A DNA stretch of 64,000 nucleotides from Staphylotrichum longicolle (lineage: Eukaryota > Ascomycota > Sordariomycetes > Sordariales > Chaetomiaceae). The number at the start of each line of letters is the position of its first letter. Position 1 is the stretch's first letter. The stretch spans positions 4,650,001 to 4,714,000 of the forward strand of contig JAHCVI010000002.1 in the NCBI GenBank assembly GCA_019096155.1, read 5' to 3'. Of the stretch, positions 43,385 through 54,851 are shown one piece after another. Position numbers and translations under genes: made by a program. The notes under the pieces are model-generated. The model did no database searches. It had not been told where the DNA came from and was given only the letters and a program-made list of their open reading frames with translations.

Positions 43385-44107
43385 ATGAGGGGCGCTTCAG
43401 CTTCATTTGCGTGGTATATTACCGCCGACGAGGTTGTTACGATCCTGTGTCCACCACCTCTAGAACGCCTTAACCCAGGAGGAGGAACGAACTTGCAATT
43501 AGTGGAATTGCCAATTTTGACCGGCATCATTGGTGGTCGCGCTGTTTCACGAATCGAAGCTATTCATCCCATGGTCAACGGTGCCGAGAACTTCAATTAC
43601 CAGCTGGGCCCGGTTGATGAGGTGGACATCTGGGTGGAGAATTTTGCCCAGGTCAGGATAGAGAGAAAGCCATGGCTACAGCGAGCGAGAACATCACAAG
43701 TGCTAGAAATTGAAAGATTGTTGCGGTCGATGTCGAGCGATTTGAAAAAAGATCCGATTTGCCACGCGATGCTACCTCAGGCAAGTTCAACCATTACGGC
43801 GGTGACAGCAGTGGCATCGAAGGTACGTTGGTGTTGCGGCGATCAACTATGCCAGGATGTATCTCTTTCCATGTCAGCACGATTTCTAATATTTCATGCA
43901 GGATCAACAAAGAGAGATGCTAGAAACGCATCAGCGGAGAGTTATCGTTCGTGATAACGATGCTGCACTGTCTAAGGGGTCCAAGGGCACAGAGAGAAAG
44001 AATTTCACGGTCACAGAGAAAGAGGCAGGCTTGACGACTAGTGGATCAGCAATGACGTCAAAAAAGAGCAAGATTAAAAGGAGATTGGGGGTACACCAAC
44101 AGGTACC
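43385..44107 (+). pseudogene. Unidentified two-exon protein, 3' end overrun by rearrangement
   Basis: Exon 43385-43822 encodes LQLVELPILTGIIGGRAVSR, then NFNYQLGPVDEVDIWVENFA and LKKDPICHAMLPQASS; a phase-0 intron (43823-43901, GTACG...CAG) joins it to DQQREMLETHQRRVIVRDND. The splice sites and smooth sequence suggest a real gene, family unknown. At about 44107 the frame continues into the antisense of a permease gene, giving a proline-rich tail that is surely artificial. So its authentic 3' end is lost. Confidence 0.5.
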
Positions 44108-44111
44108 TGGC

Positions 44112-44724
44112 AAGAGGAGGATAGCGACCCCGCCACCGGAAACACCACCGCCATCTCCTCCAGCGCCTGCATCGTGCACCACAGCATCACCCCCGCAATC
44201 ACATACGCCAACAACACCGATGCCGGGCCTCCCTGGCTCAGCGCCTTACCGGACGCCACAAACAGACCCGTCCCAATCGACCCGCTAATGGCAATCATCT
44301 GCAGATGCCGCCCCTTCAGCTCCCGCGCCAGCATCGTGCTCGCCGTCTTGGCGTTGGCCGCGCGCAGGTCGTAGTACCGCTCGCCCTGGTGCTGGCGGAC
44401 GACGGAGGGGACTGCGCCGAATCTGTTCTTGTTAGTGGGAGTGTCCCCGTCGTGGTCCGGGTCGTAGTCTGAGTAGGTGTCGGTGACGTGCATGGAGAAG
44501 GCGGTGTCTTCGTCGCGCCGGAAGAGTCGATGAAGCGGCCCATGCGGCCTTTTATGCCGCCGCCGCCATTGGTGGTGATGGGGGTTGGATGGCGCGGCGG
44601 GAGCCGGGCGTGGCGTGCCGGCGTCGGAGATGATGGAGGTTGGGCCACGCGCGGTGATGCTGCTGGCTTCGGCTGGGCTGCGGGTCCGGCCGAGCCGGTT
44701 CATTTCGATGTCGTCGAGGGCCAT
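44112..44724 (-). pseudogene. Amino-acid permease (AAT family) N-terminal fragment
   Basis: From 44724 the frame has a long cytosolic N-terminus, then the diagnostic first-span signature LQMIAISGSIGTGLFVASGK and the second span VLLAYVIAGVMLWCTMQALE ending EMAVVFPVAGS. The family would continue with ten more spans, but after VAGS the sequence is unrelated and stops at 44074. So only the first one-third of a proton-coupled amino-acid importer remains. Confidence 0.85.
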
Positions 44725-45414
44725 GGTGGGTGTGTTATTGAGTTTGTTGCTGGGGCGTTTGGGTGTTCATGAGGGTTGAGATGTGACTGATATCTCGAGT
44801 GAGTGGATGCTGGCGGATGGGTTGATACGGAGTGGGCCTCGTGTTTCCCTAATGAGGCAAGTTCCGAGCCGTTGCTCTAAGAGAAGTGGCAGATGAGGTC
44901 TATCTTCCGCAGGTATCACCAGCTCCGAAGCCAGTGTGCCTTAGCGTGGAGTGGATGATGCAGCTCCGGACGATCGCTCGAGGTGGCGACGCAAGGATCA
45001 CCAGACGGGGATAAGCTGTGTTGCGGATAGCCACTGCTCCTCCACCGGAGTGTGATCTTCGATATCAACGTCCCACAAGCACTTTTCCGCTCCGAGAACC
45101 GATGGCGTGGTTTTGGGGGGGGGGGAGGCGACCCCAGGAGAGTGACCCCCTTATGTTTCTCCCTGCCATCGTCAGTGTAAGTCCCACAATTTTCATCCAA
45201 TGATCGGTCCACAGTTCGCACCTCCCTCCCCGCCGCGGGGTCGTTCCAGCTTTCCAGTGGAGCGTGTTCTCCATGCGAGATAAGCGCGCGCATCTGCCGG
45301 GCGCCATCACAATTTCGCCTTGGAGCGCGGTTGCAAACATATGTAGCATTGGCCCATCTTGCTGGATTGCGGCCAGGGAAAAAAGGAAAGCGGGGCACCG
45401 AAAGAACCCAGTAA
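44725..45414. other. Spacer
   Basis: No gene recognised. Contains a G-run at about 45114-45125. Confidence 0.35.
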
Positions 45415-46317
45415 TGTCACGTGCCATCGTGGATTGTTGCCGACCTGTTCCTCGAGCAATGTCGCCCATGGGAGGCCATCGCCCGTCGCCATGTCGAGAA
45501 TGTGTGGGACGCTGCCTCCTGCTTCGTCAAGCTCGTTGTTGCGCACACTGCAGACGAGTCGACGGCTAAGGCGCTCCATCATGAAATCTTCGAACCAGCA
45601 ATGAACGGAATCCTGAAGGAGATGCGCGACAAAACTACTGAGCTGCTGAATCCTCATCAACACGGCCATCCAGTCACTTACAACCATTATTTTACCGAGA
45701 CACTCCAGAAAGTCCACTGCGAGACAGGGGAAACAAGCGGGAGAGGGTCCTGTGTCAGTTCTTTGGTGTCGACTCGCTCAGATCATGGCATCTGAAAGGC
45801 GATTTTGATCTCAGGCGCCTTGCTAACTCGTTGGCGGAGGGTAGTGAGCCGGACATGGGACGCTTTGCCGCCAGCGAGGCTTTGGATTGCCTTAATGCCT
45901 ACTACAAGGTGGATTTGTTACTCTCTAGTGCTTTTTCTTTCTCCCTGCATATCATTTCTCCTACATGCCGGCAAACTTCAATATAGGGCATTTCCAGGAT
46001 CACACCGCTCAATAGGCCGAAAGGACCGTTTGAGTGCCGTTCTACGCTAATCTTGACAGTGTCAATAGGTTGCTCTCAAACGATTTATCGATGACATGGC
46101 CGTCGAAGTGATCGAGGCCAAGCTGATGTCCGCACTGGACCGCATCCTGCTCCCTGTCTCGATCTACAAAATGCTTGACGACCAGGCGGCTCGCATTGCC
46201 GGGGAATCGGATGAAATCCGCACAGAGCGGGAGCAACTCAACAAGCAGCTCGAGGTTCTCCCGGAATGGTTTAGAAACGTGCAAGCACATTGTAGGATTC
46301 AGAATCAGTCGAGGTAA
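45415..46317 (+). pseudogene. Dynamin-like protein fragment (middle and GED domains)
   Basis: ADLFLEQCRPWEAIARRHVE, AKALHHEIFEPAMNGILKEM and HPVTYNHYFTETLQKV are typical of the dynamin stalk. A frameshift after QKVHCETG leads to QFFGVDSLRSW and LDCLNAYYK, then an intron (45909-46068) and VALKRFIDDMAVEVIEAKL, ending with RIAGESDEIRTEREQLNKQL, the GTPase effector domain. The GTPase domain upstream is missing. Such proteins remodel membranes; this fragment could not hydrolyse GTP. Confidence 0.75.
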
Positions 46318-46639
46318 GAACAGTGGTGATCTATTATCACCGCTGAATGGATATTCTAACCCTCTCCAGACTTGGTTTTTGTTCCAGCAAAGGAACCTGA
46401 CAGTCTCGACTCCATCATCAACTCTCGCGATGGTGGTGAACATACTCCTGGCGCAAACTCGGACGCGGAGCTTGAGCTGCCCTCGGTGAGCTCAATCTCC
46501 CAACCTTCGGAGCTTGTCTACGATTCGACTCTGGGCCCGAATACGGAGCTTGTGTCTGCTGAGATTGAAGAAGGGGTCCAGGAGGCGTCACATACAATGG
46601 TGGCCATCTTCCTGCCCTGGCTGATGAAGTCGCGGACTT

Positions 46640-47555
46640 GATGCGGATCGACTACGAGACCAACCCAGACGCCTCCCCCCCTCACCAACCATTTAACATA
46701 ACAGCAACAACCACCTCGTGCCCAGACGGCAGACGCCGCTTTAGCCGCTGAAGATAGGACGCTAAACACTTGGAGAATCCCTTCAAACTAGGCTGCTAAC
46801 ATCACTAACCCACGAGAACGTCGAGAAGAATAGCACACGAGTGGATGAAAATGAGAAAGAGGAACGTTGTACGGGCTTCAGGAGATCAAGTCACAGTTTG
46901 AGAAATGTACTTGTATATTAGTATAGCTGCCTTTCGGCTTAGGCCGCCGGGCGTTAGTAAATTGTGTGTGTGTGTGTGTACTTGTGGTACTAAATCTAGC
47001 TTGGGTGACTTTGTCACTTTTCTTAGCGACCTGGGCATTCTATGTAGCCAGAAACTGGGAAGTTAGGGATGTGAAGATCAGATTAGGGATTCCTGCGCTG
47101 GTTGCACTGATGTTTGGGGAAGGAAACGATTCAGAATGTTCATTTGACGAGAGTTTTCACGCCGACGGGTGTCATTCAATTAAAAGGGTAATATGGGATA
47201 AAGATGGCAAGCTGTGGCAAGCTAAGGCAGGCTGAAAGGCTCCCATGTCTAGGGGAGCCTGGTTCCACAAAAGGCAGCCAGGTTTCTCCGACGGATACTG
47301 TAAATTAAATTTGGACTTGATCACTTGCTAAGTCCCATCTAGCGGTCGCTGCTTTCCGGTGCGCCTCGACGACGGCAAACCCGTTCGTACCGACAATGGT
47401 GATCGGGCTCTTGATTACGATCTGGCAGCCACTCCAAGTTTAACACTGCAGTCGGATCGCCGACACGACGTCTGCCGACGCTGCCAGGAGGATGAAGCCG
47501 GGCTCGGCCTAGCGGATAGCAGTGAAAACGAAGTCATTTGTGTTCTGCGTGATCT
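46640..47555. other. Spacer with GT microsatellite
   Basis: No gene recognised. A (GT)n run of about nine units lies at 46961-46978. Confidence 0.45.
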
Positions 47556-48584
47556 TCAGAATGCCAATGGCTGCGGCGGCTCAGGATGTCTCAACCCAGT
47601 AGCCCACGCCGCTGAAGTACAAAACAAAATATGAAGTGGAGTCTTCTCTTCGGTATCAGAAATGACAATATTGCCGTAATGCATCGCAGCCTGGACGTGT
47701 AACTCTTGACCTAGGTCATCCTGAGTTGGATGCGCGAAAGACTGCTGGGACATTGCGTATGTGAACTGGGCCTGGCGAGATGCAAGCAAGCTCGAAACGA
47801 ACGTTGTGAGGTCGGTCAAAATTGCATCTTTGGCCCATTCTTCGATCGGGAGGCCGTTAGTGATCATCCTTTTTATGCAAGCAGGGGGCCGTCGCCGTCT
47901 TCTATACTAGCAGTTCATATACGCTTGGTCGCTCTATCTACTTCGCCACGGTCTCGCTCTTGCGTGGCAGCCTGGACCGGGAACGCCGGTTCGACGTGGG
48001 AACGGGGGGCAACGCTCACGTCTAGGAGAGCGCTCGTGTCTGGGCCAACAAGGCCGGTATGTTGTCCGCAGCCGTGACCGCCAAACCGGACTGGCCGGAA
48101 AGAAGCCAGCACTTCAGCCGTGGCGGGGCCAGTCCATGTTGGTCTGGCAGCCGTCTTCGGGTCTACGCACCTTCTCACGGCGCAGCTCGTCACGGCCACC
48201 AGCGGAAGCAGGGGCTATGCGACGTCCGCGCGTACTGCTTCTCGGGGCCATGATAATCCCGCGACGATGGGACGCCGTCAAGATTTAGAAAGGGGTTCAA
48301 TGGCCTATAGACTAGCCCATCACGAAAGGTAAAGGCATTACAAGACAATCTGCTATATATTGGGAAGTCAGGCTCTAGAGGCATTCCTCCACCTACTACT
48401 CTACACTTGGTCTTTGCCGTGTAATTATGCCACTAGGCTCTCAAACCATATGGAGGGGAACGTTGCTGTCCCAGCCGTGGACCCGATCCGCTGGTTGATC
48501 TCTCCTCCTAAGCCGTCTTGGGACAATTCGCGACTGCCTAGGGTGGTACTCGCGGTGAGTCGGTCGATCTCGGCCGGGTTGCAG
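47556..48584. other. Unassigned region
   Basis: Minus-strand frames hold coding-like pieces (for example LTDLTTFVSSLLASRQAQFT at about 47820, and IVIKSPITIVGTNGFAVVEA at about 47410 in another frame) that I cannot assign. They may be the relic of one gene. No confident feature. Confidence 0.3.
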
Positions 48585-49812
48585 TCAATCCTCGTTGTGC
48601 CTTGGTCGATACTCGGCCTCCACAAACTCGATAGGCCAGTCCCTCGAGGTGTTACGAATCACCGAAGCCCTCCGCTCGTCTGTGAACGCACGGTCACCAC
48701 ATGCTTCATTGGTTAGCATTAGAGTACTCGGCGAGGAGAGATTACATACCAACCACGATGCACTTGCCCGGCATGAGGACCTCATGGCTTAGGGCATTCT
48801 CGAACGAGAAAGGCGCCTTAGCCTCGGCGATCGACTCTCCTTCTCGAAGATAGAAAGCCGACCAGCGCAGTGCTTGTCGAAAGGGGGAATCCGTCGTTTT
48901 GGGTTTCGGGTAGATATACCAGACCAGCAGCATCACCTGTCTGGGGTCGAGATCCTGGAGACCTTGAGCTGATCCGCGACCCATTGGTCATGATGATGGT
49001 GCTCCAGCCTCCACAGCAGGTCAATTCGGCGTGTGGCGTCGCGGAAAACGGGCGCGGCCGCCGGGGCGGTTGCGAGGCCTACCGTTGGATCCTCGAACAG
49101 GTTGGACTCGCTGCGGACGGAGTCGTCGTAGTATTTGCGCGCTGCCAAGTGAAGTGCCATCGGGAGGGCAGACACGATGCCCATTCCTTTGGCTGTAAGG
49201 ATCACGGTTTCGTATCTGTACAGCTGTAGATCCTGCCGGTACGGGCCGTCCAGCAGCATCCGATCTCCCTTTTTCGATGGTCCGGAGCTGGCGCAAGTAC
49301 CGGCTTTGCCGACCCGCGAGGATGTGGAAGTCGGTCGTCTTGCCGGTGACGGTCTGTTTCACATCGCTCCACAGAATCATGACGGCACTGCTACGCAGCA
49401 TGTTGTAATTGAGATAGGAGCCGGGAAGATAGAGGTAACAGTATCTGCCTGGGAACGCGTCGACGGGTCGTTGTGTCTTGAGTCGGAGTCGGGTGACCTC
49501 TGAGTCACTCCATCTCTCCCTCACCTCGGCCGACCGCCAGCGCGTCACGACCCGGTAGACGTGCGATAAAAGCCACAGCCCGCAGGCAACAAAGATGAGG
49601 ACCTCATGCAAGACGCTCTGCGTGAGCAGGACGTGCCATACCAGACCCGCCATGACGGCGAGGTACAGAATTGGCTTGCGGTCGCCAAGATTTGAGTTGG
49701 CTGCTTGGAGTGCCTGCCGAACAAGACATTGGATTCGGCCCGCTTCGTGGAATGCCTCTCGGAGGCGTTTGTCATCCCTGGGAGAGTTGTTCGCGGACAC
49801 GATCAACGCCAT
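48585..49812 (-). pseudogene. Ferric reductase (FRE) relic, 5' truncated and frameshifted
   Basis: Readable in order are LYLAVMAGLVWHVLLTQSVL and EVLIFVACGLWLLSHVYRVV (the last spans), PGRYCYLYLPG (FAD site), then in a second frame LLDGPYRQDLQLYRYETVIL, AKGMGIVSALPMALHLAARK and DLLWRLEHHHHDQWV (NADPH side), then in a third VMLLVWYIYPKPKT and, after a phase-1 intron, ACGDRAFTDERRASVI and PIEFVEAEYRP. The intron falls at the same place (IVV/AxG) as in the intact FRE at 61354-62965. Two frameshifts (about 49300 and 48968) and the missing first spans make it a pseudogene. Confidence 0.8.
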
Positions 49813-50195
49813 CGAGGCCGCCGCAAGCTACTACTAGATGTAGTGGGAAAAGGATGGAATGGGTTGTCAAGCTTACGCGCGGTCGTCGGAGCCATATCTG
49901 AATACGATGGAAGCAGAAGGCTCTCGGCCCTTAACCCTCGCGAGGAACGCGTCAATGTTGACGATCAGAGCATTAATTCCCACTATAATGATGTGAGACA
50001 CAATGAAGGAATCAGGGCAGACCCGAGCTTCCACTTCCTCGACGTAAAAGATCACAGTTCTTATGCTTAGTTATACTCGTAGAGTCCTCATCAAATGGTT
50101 GCAATACACTCCTCAGACCGTACAGATATATCCAAAGTTAAAATTTCTTAACGTACTCCATAGCACTGCTAATTCCCGGCTTACTTGTAAGGAAT
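49813..50195. other. Spacer
   Basis: No gene recognised. Confidence 0.3.
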
Positions 50196-50310
50196 CACTG
50201 GGTCAGCCACTTCTCAAAGGGCTCTGGAGGTAGACTTGCTGAGATAGATTCGGGGAAGCCAAAAGGTTCCCAACATTGCACTGATGCAGTTTCAATAACC
50301 ACCTACTAGA
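50196..50310 (+). repeat. Diverged LTR relic, tentative
   Basis: CAGCCACTTCTCAAAGGGCTCT, then GAAGCCAAAAGGTTCCCAACA and TGCACTGATGCAGTTTCAATAA, run parallel to the first 110 bases of the solo LTR that begins at 50470. Ends are not preserved. Confidence 0.4.
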
Positions 50311-50469
50311 GCTTGCAGCCAAGTGTGACTTGTATTGACTATATGGCTATCTACCCTCAACGTATCTCGTACATTAATCTGTGGTTATCTGTGGTCCTTG
50401 GACCTGGATTACCTCAATGTTCTGCCTGCTCCGTGGTGCTCTCTGATGTCCGAAGTCTACCGGGCTGAG

Positions 50470-50902
50470 TGTGACGAATCGTTCGTCCTGACCCACTTCT
50501 GAAAGGGTCTCAGAGGTATGTCTTGGTCGAGCACAGAGATCCGGTAGAGCCAAAGGCTCTACAACAAGATGCACTGATCTGGTCTCAATGAACTGGTGAA
50601 GTATAAACTGTGATTACTTACTGAGGAAGCTCCCAAGCTCCCTCAACGAGTGACTGACTAGCTAGTATATACACATGGTGACTTCCTTTGTCCCTAAATC
50701 GACCTTTGCCCGCCTCGATCCAACTGGATCTACGGGATCGGACCTCGAGTCCCTAGATTCGGAGTCCATTGTTCCTGGATCGATGTCTTCCATCATGGAT
50801 TCATCCCTGATTGGTTAACTAAGCGATTGGCCAGCGGGTCTTCCCGCTTCCCACATGCAGCCCCTCAGCCCCGCGGCCGCTTTATGTGGTCATGTCGTGA
50901 CA
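50470..50902 (+). mobile_element. Solo LTR, 433 bp
   Basis: Starts TGTGACGAATCGT and ends CATGTCGTGACA, the TG...CA form of long terminal repeats. It is flanked by a perfect 5 bp duplication, CTGAG (50465-50469 and 50903-50907). It shares its first ~200 bp with the two other solo LTRs at 53878 and 60836. The internal domain has been lost by LTR-LTR recombination. Confidence 0.85.
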
Positions 50903-51289
50903 CTGAGCCCTGCAGAGGCCTCGGCGACGCTTGGCCAACCCCAACCCTTAGAGGGAGTCGGGCGGGGCCCCTGCAGCGTCACCGTGCCAACCGCTCCAGC
51001 GCAACTCCATTACACTTAACCCTTTTCATCCATAGTCTCCATCTGGGTAGACGCGTTGGCCATTTTCCCTTCTTTTCCTTCCTTTCCCCAAGCTTACAGT
51101 AAGCACTAACACTGGAATCTTTAACCCTAACTTCCATTAAAAAAAAACCAATAGTTATTTAAGAGATACAAACCGAGCCCAGTGGAGGCTTCGGCATCTT
51201 GGCCGACTGTTCGGCCCGGGTCGGGCCCGAGCAACCAGGCCTTCCATCTGGTTGGATAAGAGCACCCCGCGCGCCTTCACGGTTTTCTT

Positions 51290-51432
51290 GAAGGTGTCCT
51301 ACAATATACGACTTGTATTGACTGAGGAACTCCCAGAGCTCCTCGAACGAGCGACTATATAATGGTCTACCTAGCAACTTGGCCTTTGACTGAGCGTCCC
51401 GCGCCCTTGCTGTTGGTTTAATCTGTGACACT
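51290..51432 (+). repeat. Diverged LTR relic
   Basis: GACTGAGGAACTCCCAGAGCTC... followed by CGAACGAGCGACTATATA parallels the ACTGAGGAAGCTCCCAAGCTC...CAACGAGTGACT block of the solo LTRs, and the piece ends near TGTGACA. No target duplication visible. Confidence 0.4.
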
Positions 51433-51445
51433 TGCCCAGTAAGCC

Positions 51446-53511
51446 TTACTCGTCCTCTTCAATTTCATCCGGTTCTACTGCTCCAGGTCCATACGGGTTG
51501 AATATTATAGCATCATTAGTATGATTCCATTCAGAGCCCTTAAACGTCCTTCCATTTGTATAGACCTTGTTCATTGTCTGTTTGCAATAGCTGCAATTTG
51601 GTGAGCCTGCAGTACTCAGACACCACGAATGAAAAATATGAGGGATATTGCCACAGGACGTAACTGCAACGCATTCTGTGTTCATGTTTCGCATGGTTCG
51701 CATGCATATCGGACATTCGGAATTGAGAGCGTCTTTGAACGGGTCCTGTTTTACAGCCGGGCCTGTTTTTTTAGGATAACCGAATTTCTCGAAACTACGG
51801 CAGTCGACCAGAACGTAAGCATATATTGTATTATAAAATGTGTAGAAAAATGAGCAGCGGTTTTCGCAGACTGGGCACGAGATCTGGTTGTCTAGTCTTT
51901 TGCTTAGGTCGATACACCCAGCATGGAAGGCATGGCCACATGCCAGCTGAGTTTCGCCTGCTTTGCCTCGCATTTTGCTGTGCTGTTCTTGGCAGGTTTG
52001 AGCAGAGCATCCTGCTCTTTTCAGAGTAGTGTTGTTGCGTGCTATTAGCCACTGCGGGTTGTTAGCTAAATTCAAGAAGGTGAGTGGTTACATACATTCC
52101 GCGGCATGTCACCGTAGACAGTTTTTTCGTTCAGTCCCGCTTGATCAGTTGGTGGCGGGTCAGTTGGTGGCTGGGCTTGTCCGTTGTTTGGGGTCCCTCG
52201 GTTACCCGGGGCCTGTCGGGTGCCTGGTGTCCGTCGGTTACCCGGGGCCTGTTGGTTGCCTGGGTGTCGTACCGGTCGCAGTCGTCTACGGCGACGAAAG
52301 AACTCCTCCGGTGTACTGAGATGTTCCGTTTCTAGAACGTAGGCTCCGACGTCTTGTAGCTCCTCTCTCTGCGCAATTGTTTTGGGTTTTGTAGGGAGAG
52401 TTTGGCCGACCCTCAAGCGGACTTTGTTGAATAGCCCTTCCACATCAGCGATCAGGTCTTCCAGTTCTCCTTTTGGGTAATAGAATACTGATTTATCCTT
52501 GAAGAGTATTTTCCCATATGTCAATGGGAATCTCTGGGGATTGCTTTTTGATTGTTTGACATCAGTTGCTACTGCCATTATCTCCATATCGTTCAAGTTT
52601 TCTCGTAGCTTTTTCGGGTTACCCCTAGGTAAGGGTTCGAGTTCGGACCATTTGAAACCGACATCTGCACAGTTGACTATGTATTCGCGCCGCAATAGGG
52701 CATATTTATTGACCGCATTCCGTGAAGGGGCGCTGATAACCATTCTACCTCTAACGGGTGTCCCTCCCTCAACCCGAAACTCGGTAGGCTTTGCCCAGGA
52801 TATCTCAGGATCATATACCGTGATGTATAGATGTCCATCGACCTTACGTGGTCTAATAGGAATTGCGTCGACTTGCCCCTCGTCGTCGTCTGTCCCATAC
52901 TGATAGTCATCTTCAAAGGTCTCATCAGCGGAATCAAAGACGTAGTCATCGTCTGCTGGGTGGTCTGTTAAATGTGGCGACGGTGGCTGGGGACTGGTAG
53001 GCTGCGAAGTAGAGGGTCTTGGCTGGTCATCAGGGACACCTTCAATGGCCTTCCTTTTATCCGATTGAGGAGGTATAGGCTGCGAGGTGGATGGTCCCGG
53101 CTGGTTATCAGGGACACTAATGGTCAATATGGGGGCCTTTCCCTTAGATGTAGGAGACTCAATTACTGTCTCAGGAGATGATGTACGTGAGCTCTCAAAG
53201 GCTTCAGAGATAGGAGATGTAGGCTGCGAAGTAAGTTCAGTATCGGTCGTCTCTGATGGTGTAGATGGACCCGGCTGGCCTTCAGGTTCAGTGTCGTTCA
53301 TGATTTTGGCAACTGCAGCCTCGAATGTTGCGTAACTCTGTGCCCACTTGCGAGGATAGTCGACCTCGTTGCCCTTCTTATATTCAAAATCTTCATATAT
53401 CTCTCGCGCTCGATTTAGCACGTCGCCGCGAGGGTCTACCTTCTCGACGTTCGGGTGATTCGTTTTGGAGAATCGTTGATATTGGCGAGCTATCCGTTGC
53501 AGCTCAGACAT
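51446..53511 (-). CDS. Two-RING-finger protein with novel central domain
   Basis: Exons 53511-52096 and 52051-51446 join across a 45 bp phase-0 intron with a CTAAC branch site to give 673 residues. Residues 1-90 are helical (ELQRIARQYQRFSKT). About 90-230 is Pro/Ser/acidic and contains imperfect repeats of D(N/D)QPxPSTSQP. About 235-395 is a globular domain I do not recognise (ITVYDPEISWAKPTEFRV, VGFKWSELEPLPRG). Then a PGNRxTPG repeat linker, and two RING-H2 fingers: CGHAFHAGCIDL...CPVC and CPICMRTM...HIFHSWC...CSYC. The zinc ligands are complete. RING fingers usually recruit ubiquitin E2 enzymes, so a ligase role is possible. The start at 53511 is preferred; an upstream in-frame ATG lies at 53550. 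Confidence 0.75.
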
Positions 53512-53877
53512 TGTGGTTTGCAAGTGGTCTAGAGGGTTTGAGTTATGCAACAGAAAGCTTATATAGAACTCTTGGACGCTTTGAGAATTGGAAAAATTGT
53601 ATCGAGAAATAGGAATATAGAGCGGTATCTTAAGATGTGAGAATAGAGAAGTAGTTACAGGGAATAGGGAACTATATATACCAGCTACGATGTCATAAAT
53701 CGGCCAATGAGCAAAAGTGAGGGACTGTCGGAGCCCTGTGGGCTCGGCAGACCACCGCTCTTTGTGGCTTTCTCAGAGCCGCATAGAGCTTCTATAGTAG
53801 TAGGGTGTGCGTGTCGTGCACCGGTGGCGCTGTTCCACAAGCGTCTGTTGGTTTTGCGATAAAAACTTGTGTCTCTC

Positions 53878-54226
53878 TGTGACGAATCGTTCGCCCTGAC
53901 CCACTTCTGAAAGGGTCCCGGAGGTGATGTTTGGTCAAGTACAGAGATTCGGTAGAGCCAAAGGGTCTACAACAAGATGCACTGATCTGGTCTCAATGAA
54001 CTGGGGAAGTTCAAACTGTGATTGCTTGATGAGGAAGCTCCAAGATCCCTCAACGAGTGACTAACTATCTAGCGTATATATACATGATGATTCCTTTGGA
54101 TCATTGACTCCTTTCTGTGATCCCTTGTGTTGGCTCACCAGGATCACTTTGTGATCCCCGTGAGTCTTGGTGTTGGATCACGGTGCAAAGGCCCCTCCCC
54201 GCCGCATGCATGGTCAGTCCATGACA
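53878..54226 (+). mobile_element. Solo LTR, 349 bp
   Basis: Begins TGTGACGAATCGT, ends CAGTCCATGACA, with a perfect CTCTC duplication on each side (53873-53877 and 54227-54231). Closely related to the 50470 copy in the first 200 bp; the inner part contains several TGATCCC/GGATCAC words. Confidence 0.87.
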
Positions 54227-54538
54227 CTCTCTCACTTTAATTGGTCTTTGTAGAGCAATAGCTAGCATTGGTAGCTGACTATAGTTTAGGGGATCAAGTG
54301 GCGTTTTTATTTTAAATTTTAAGAGATTTAACAAGGTAGGAGTAAACCATACATGCAACGAATGTATAGAAAAGACATAGAGTAACAATGCTCACGGTAA
54401 CATGAGCAATTGTAGACCACTCGCCGCCTTGCGATGCGCAAACACTAACGAGCACTGTCACTAACCCGCTAGCAGAATTCAGTAGTCCTGGCCTAGAGTT
54501 ATTTAGCTCCGAGCCGGTCTAGCTTGAATACTGCACAC

Positions 54539-54850
54539 TTACACAAACAAGTGTCTTAGGAGCCAGATATAATTCCCCCGATATCTGAACCAGAAGAAAG
54601 TGGTCGCGGCAAAGCCAAGGATACAGAAGGATATAGCAAATCCAAGCAGAGTATGCTGCTGGGTCAACTTCTGTGTTACAGCACCTGTCTCAGGGTCGAG
54701 CCGGAGCTTCTCCAAAGATACAAACGCGCCTGGAAGTACAAGGAACCCAGCCAGCAGGATCCACAACGAGATAGCAGCGGCAAAATTCCACCACCACTGT
54801 ACTTCATATGACTGACGGAGCATAGTCTCGTAGCAAGATCCTTGCGCCAT
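54539..54850 (-). CDS. Small membrane protein, two or three spans
   Basis: A 103-residue product from MAQGSCYETM. Hydrophobic segments WNFAAAISLWILLAGFLVLP and LLGFAISFCILGFAATTFFW are joined by a loop (GAFVSLEKLRLDPETG) and end with NYIWLLRHLF. The pattern FLVLPG(A/T)F-x-SL and a C-terminal NY-WL occurs in a family of small fungal membrane proteins of unknown function. It begins one base after the stop of the next gene upstream, so both could instead be exons of one transcript. Confidence 0.6.
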   Translation of the reverse strand: MAQGSCYETMLRQSYEVQWWWNFAAAISLWILLAGFLVLPGAFVSLEKLRLDPETGAVTQKLTQQHTLLGFAISFCILGFAATTFFWFRYRGNYIWLLRHLFV

Positions 54851-54851
54851 C

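Noticed and set aside
46966..47235. Short frame with a hydrophobic start (CVLVVLNLAWVTLSLFLATW)
   Set aside because: The start is translated from a GT microsatellite and the remainder has no family features.
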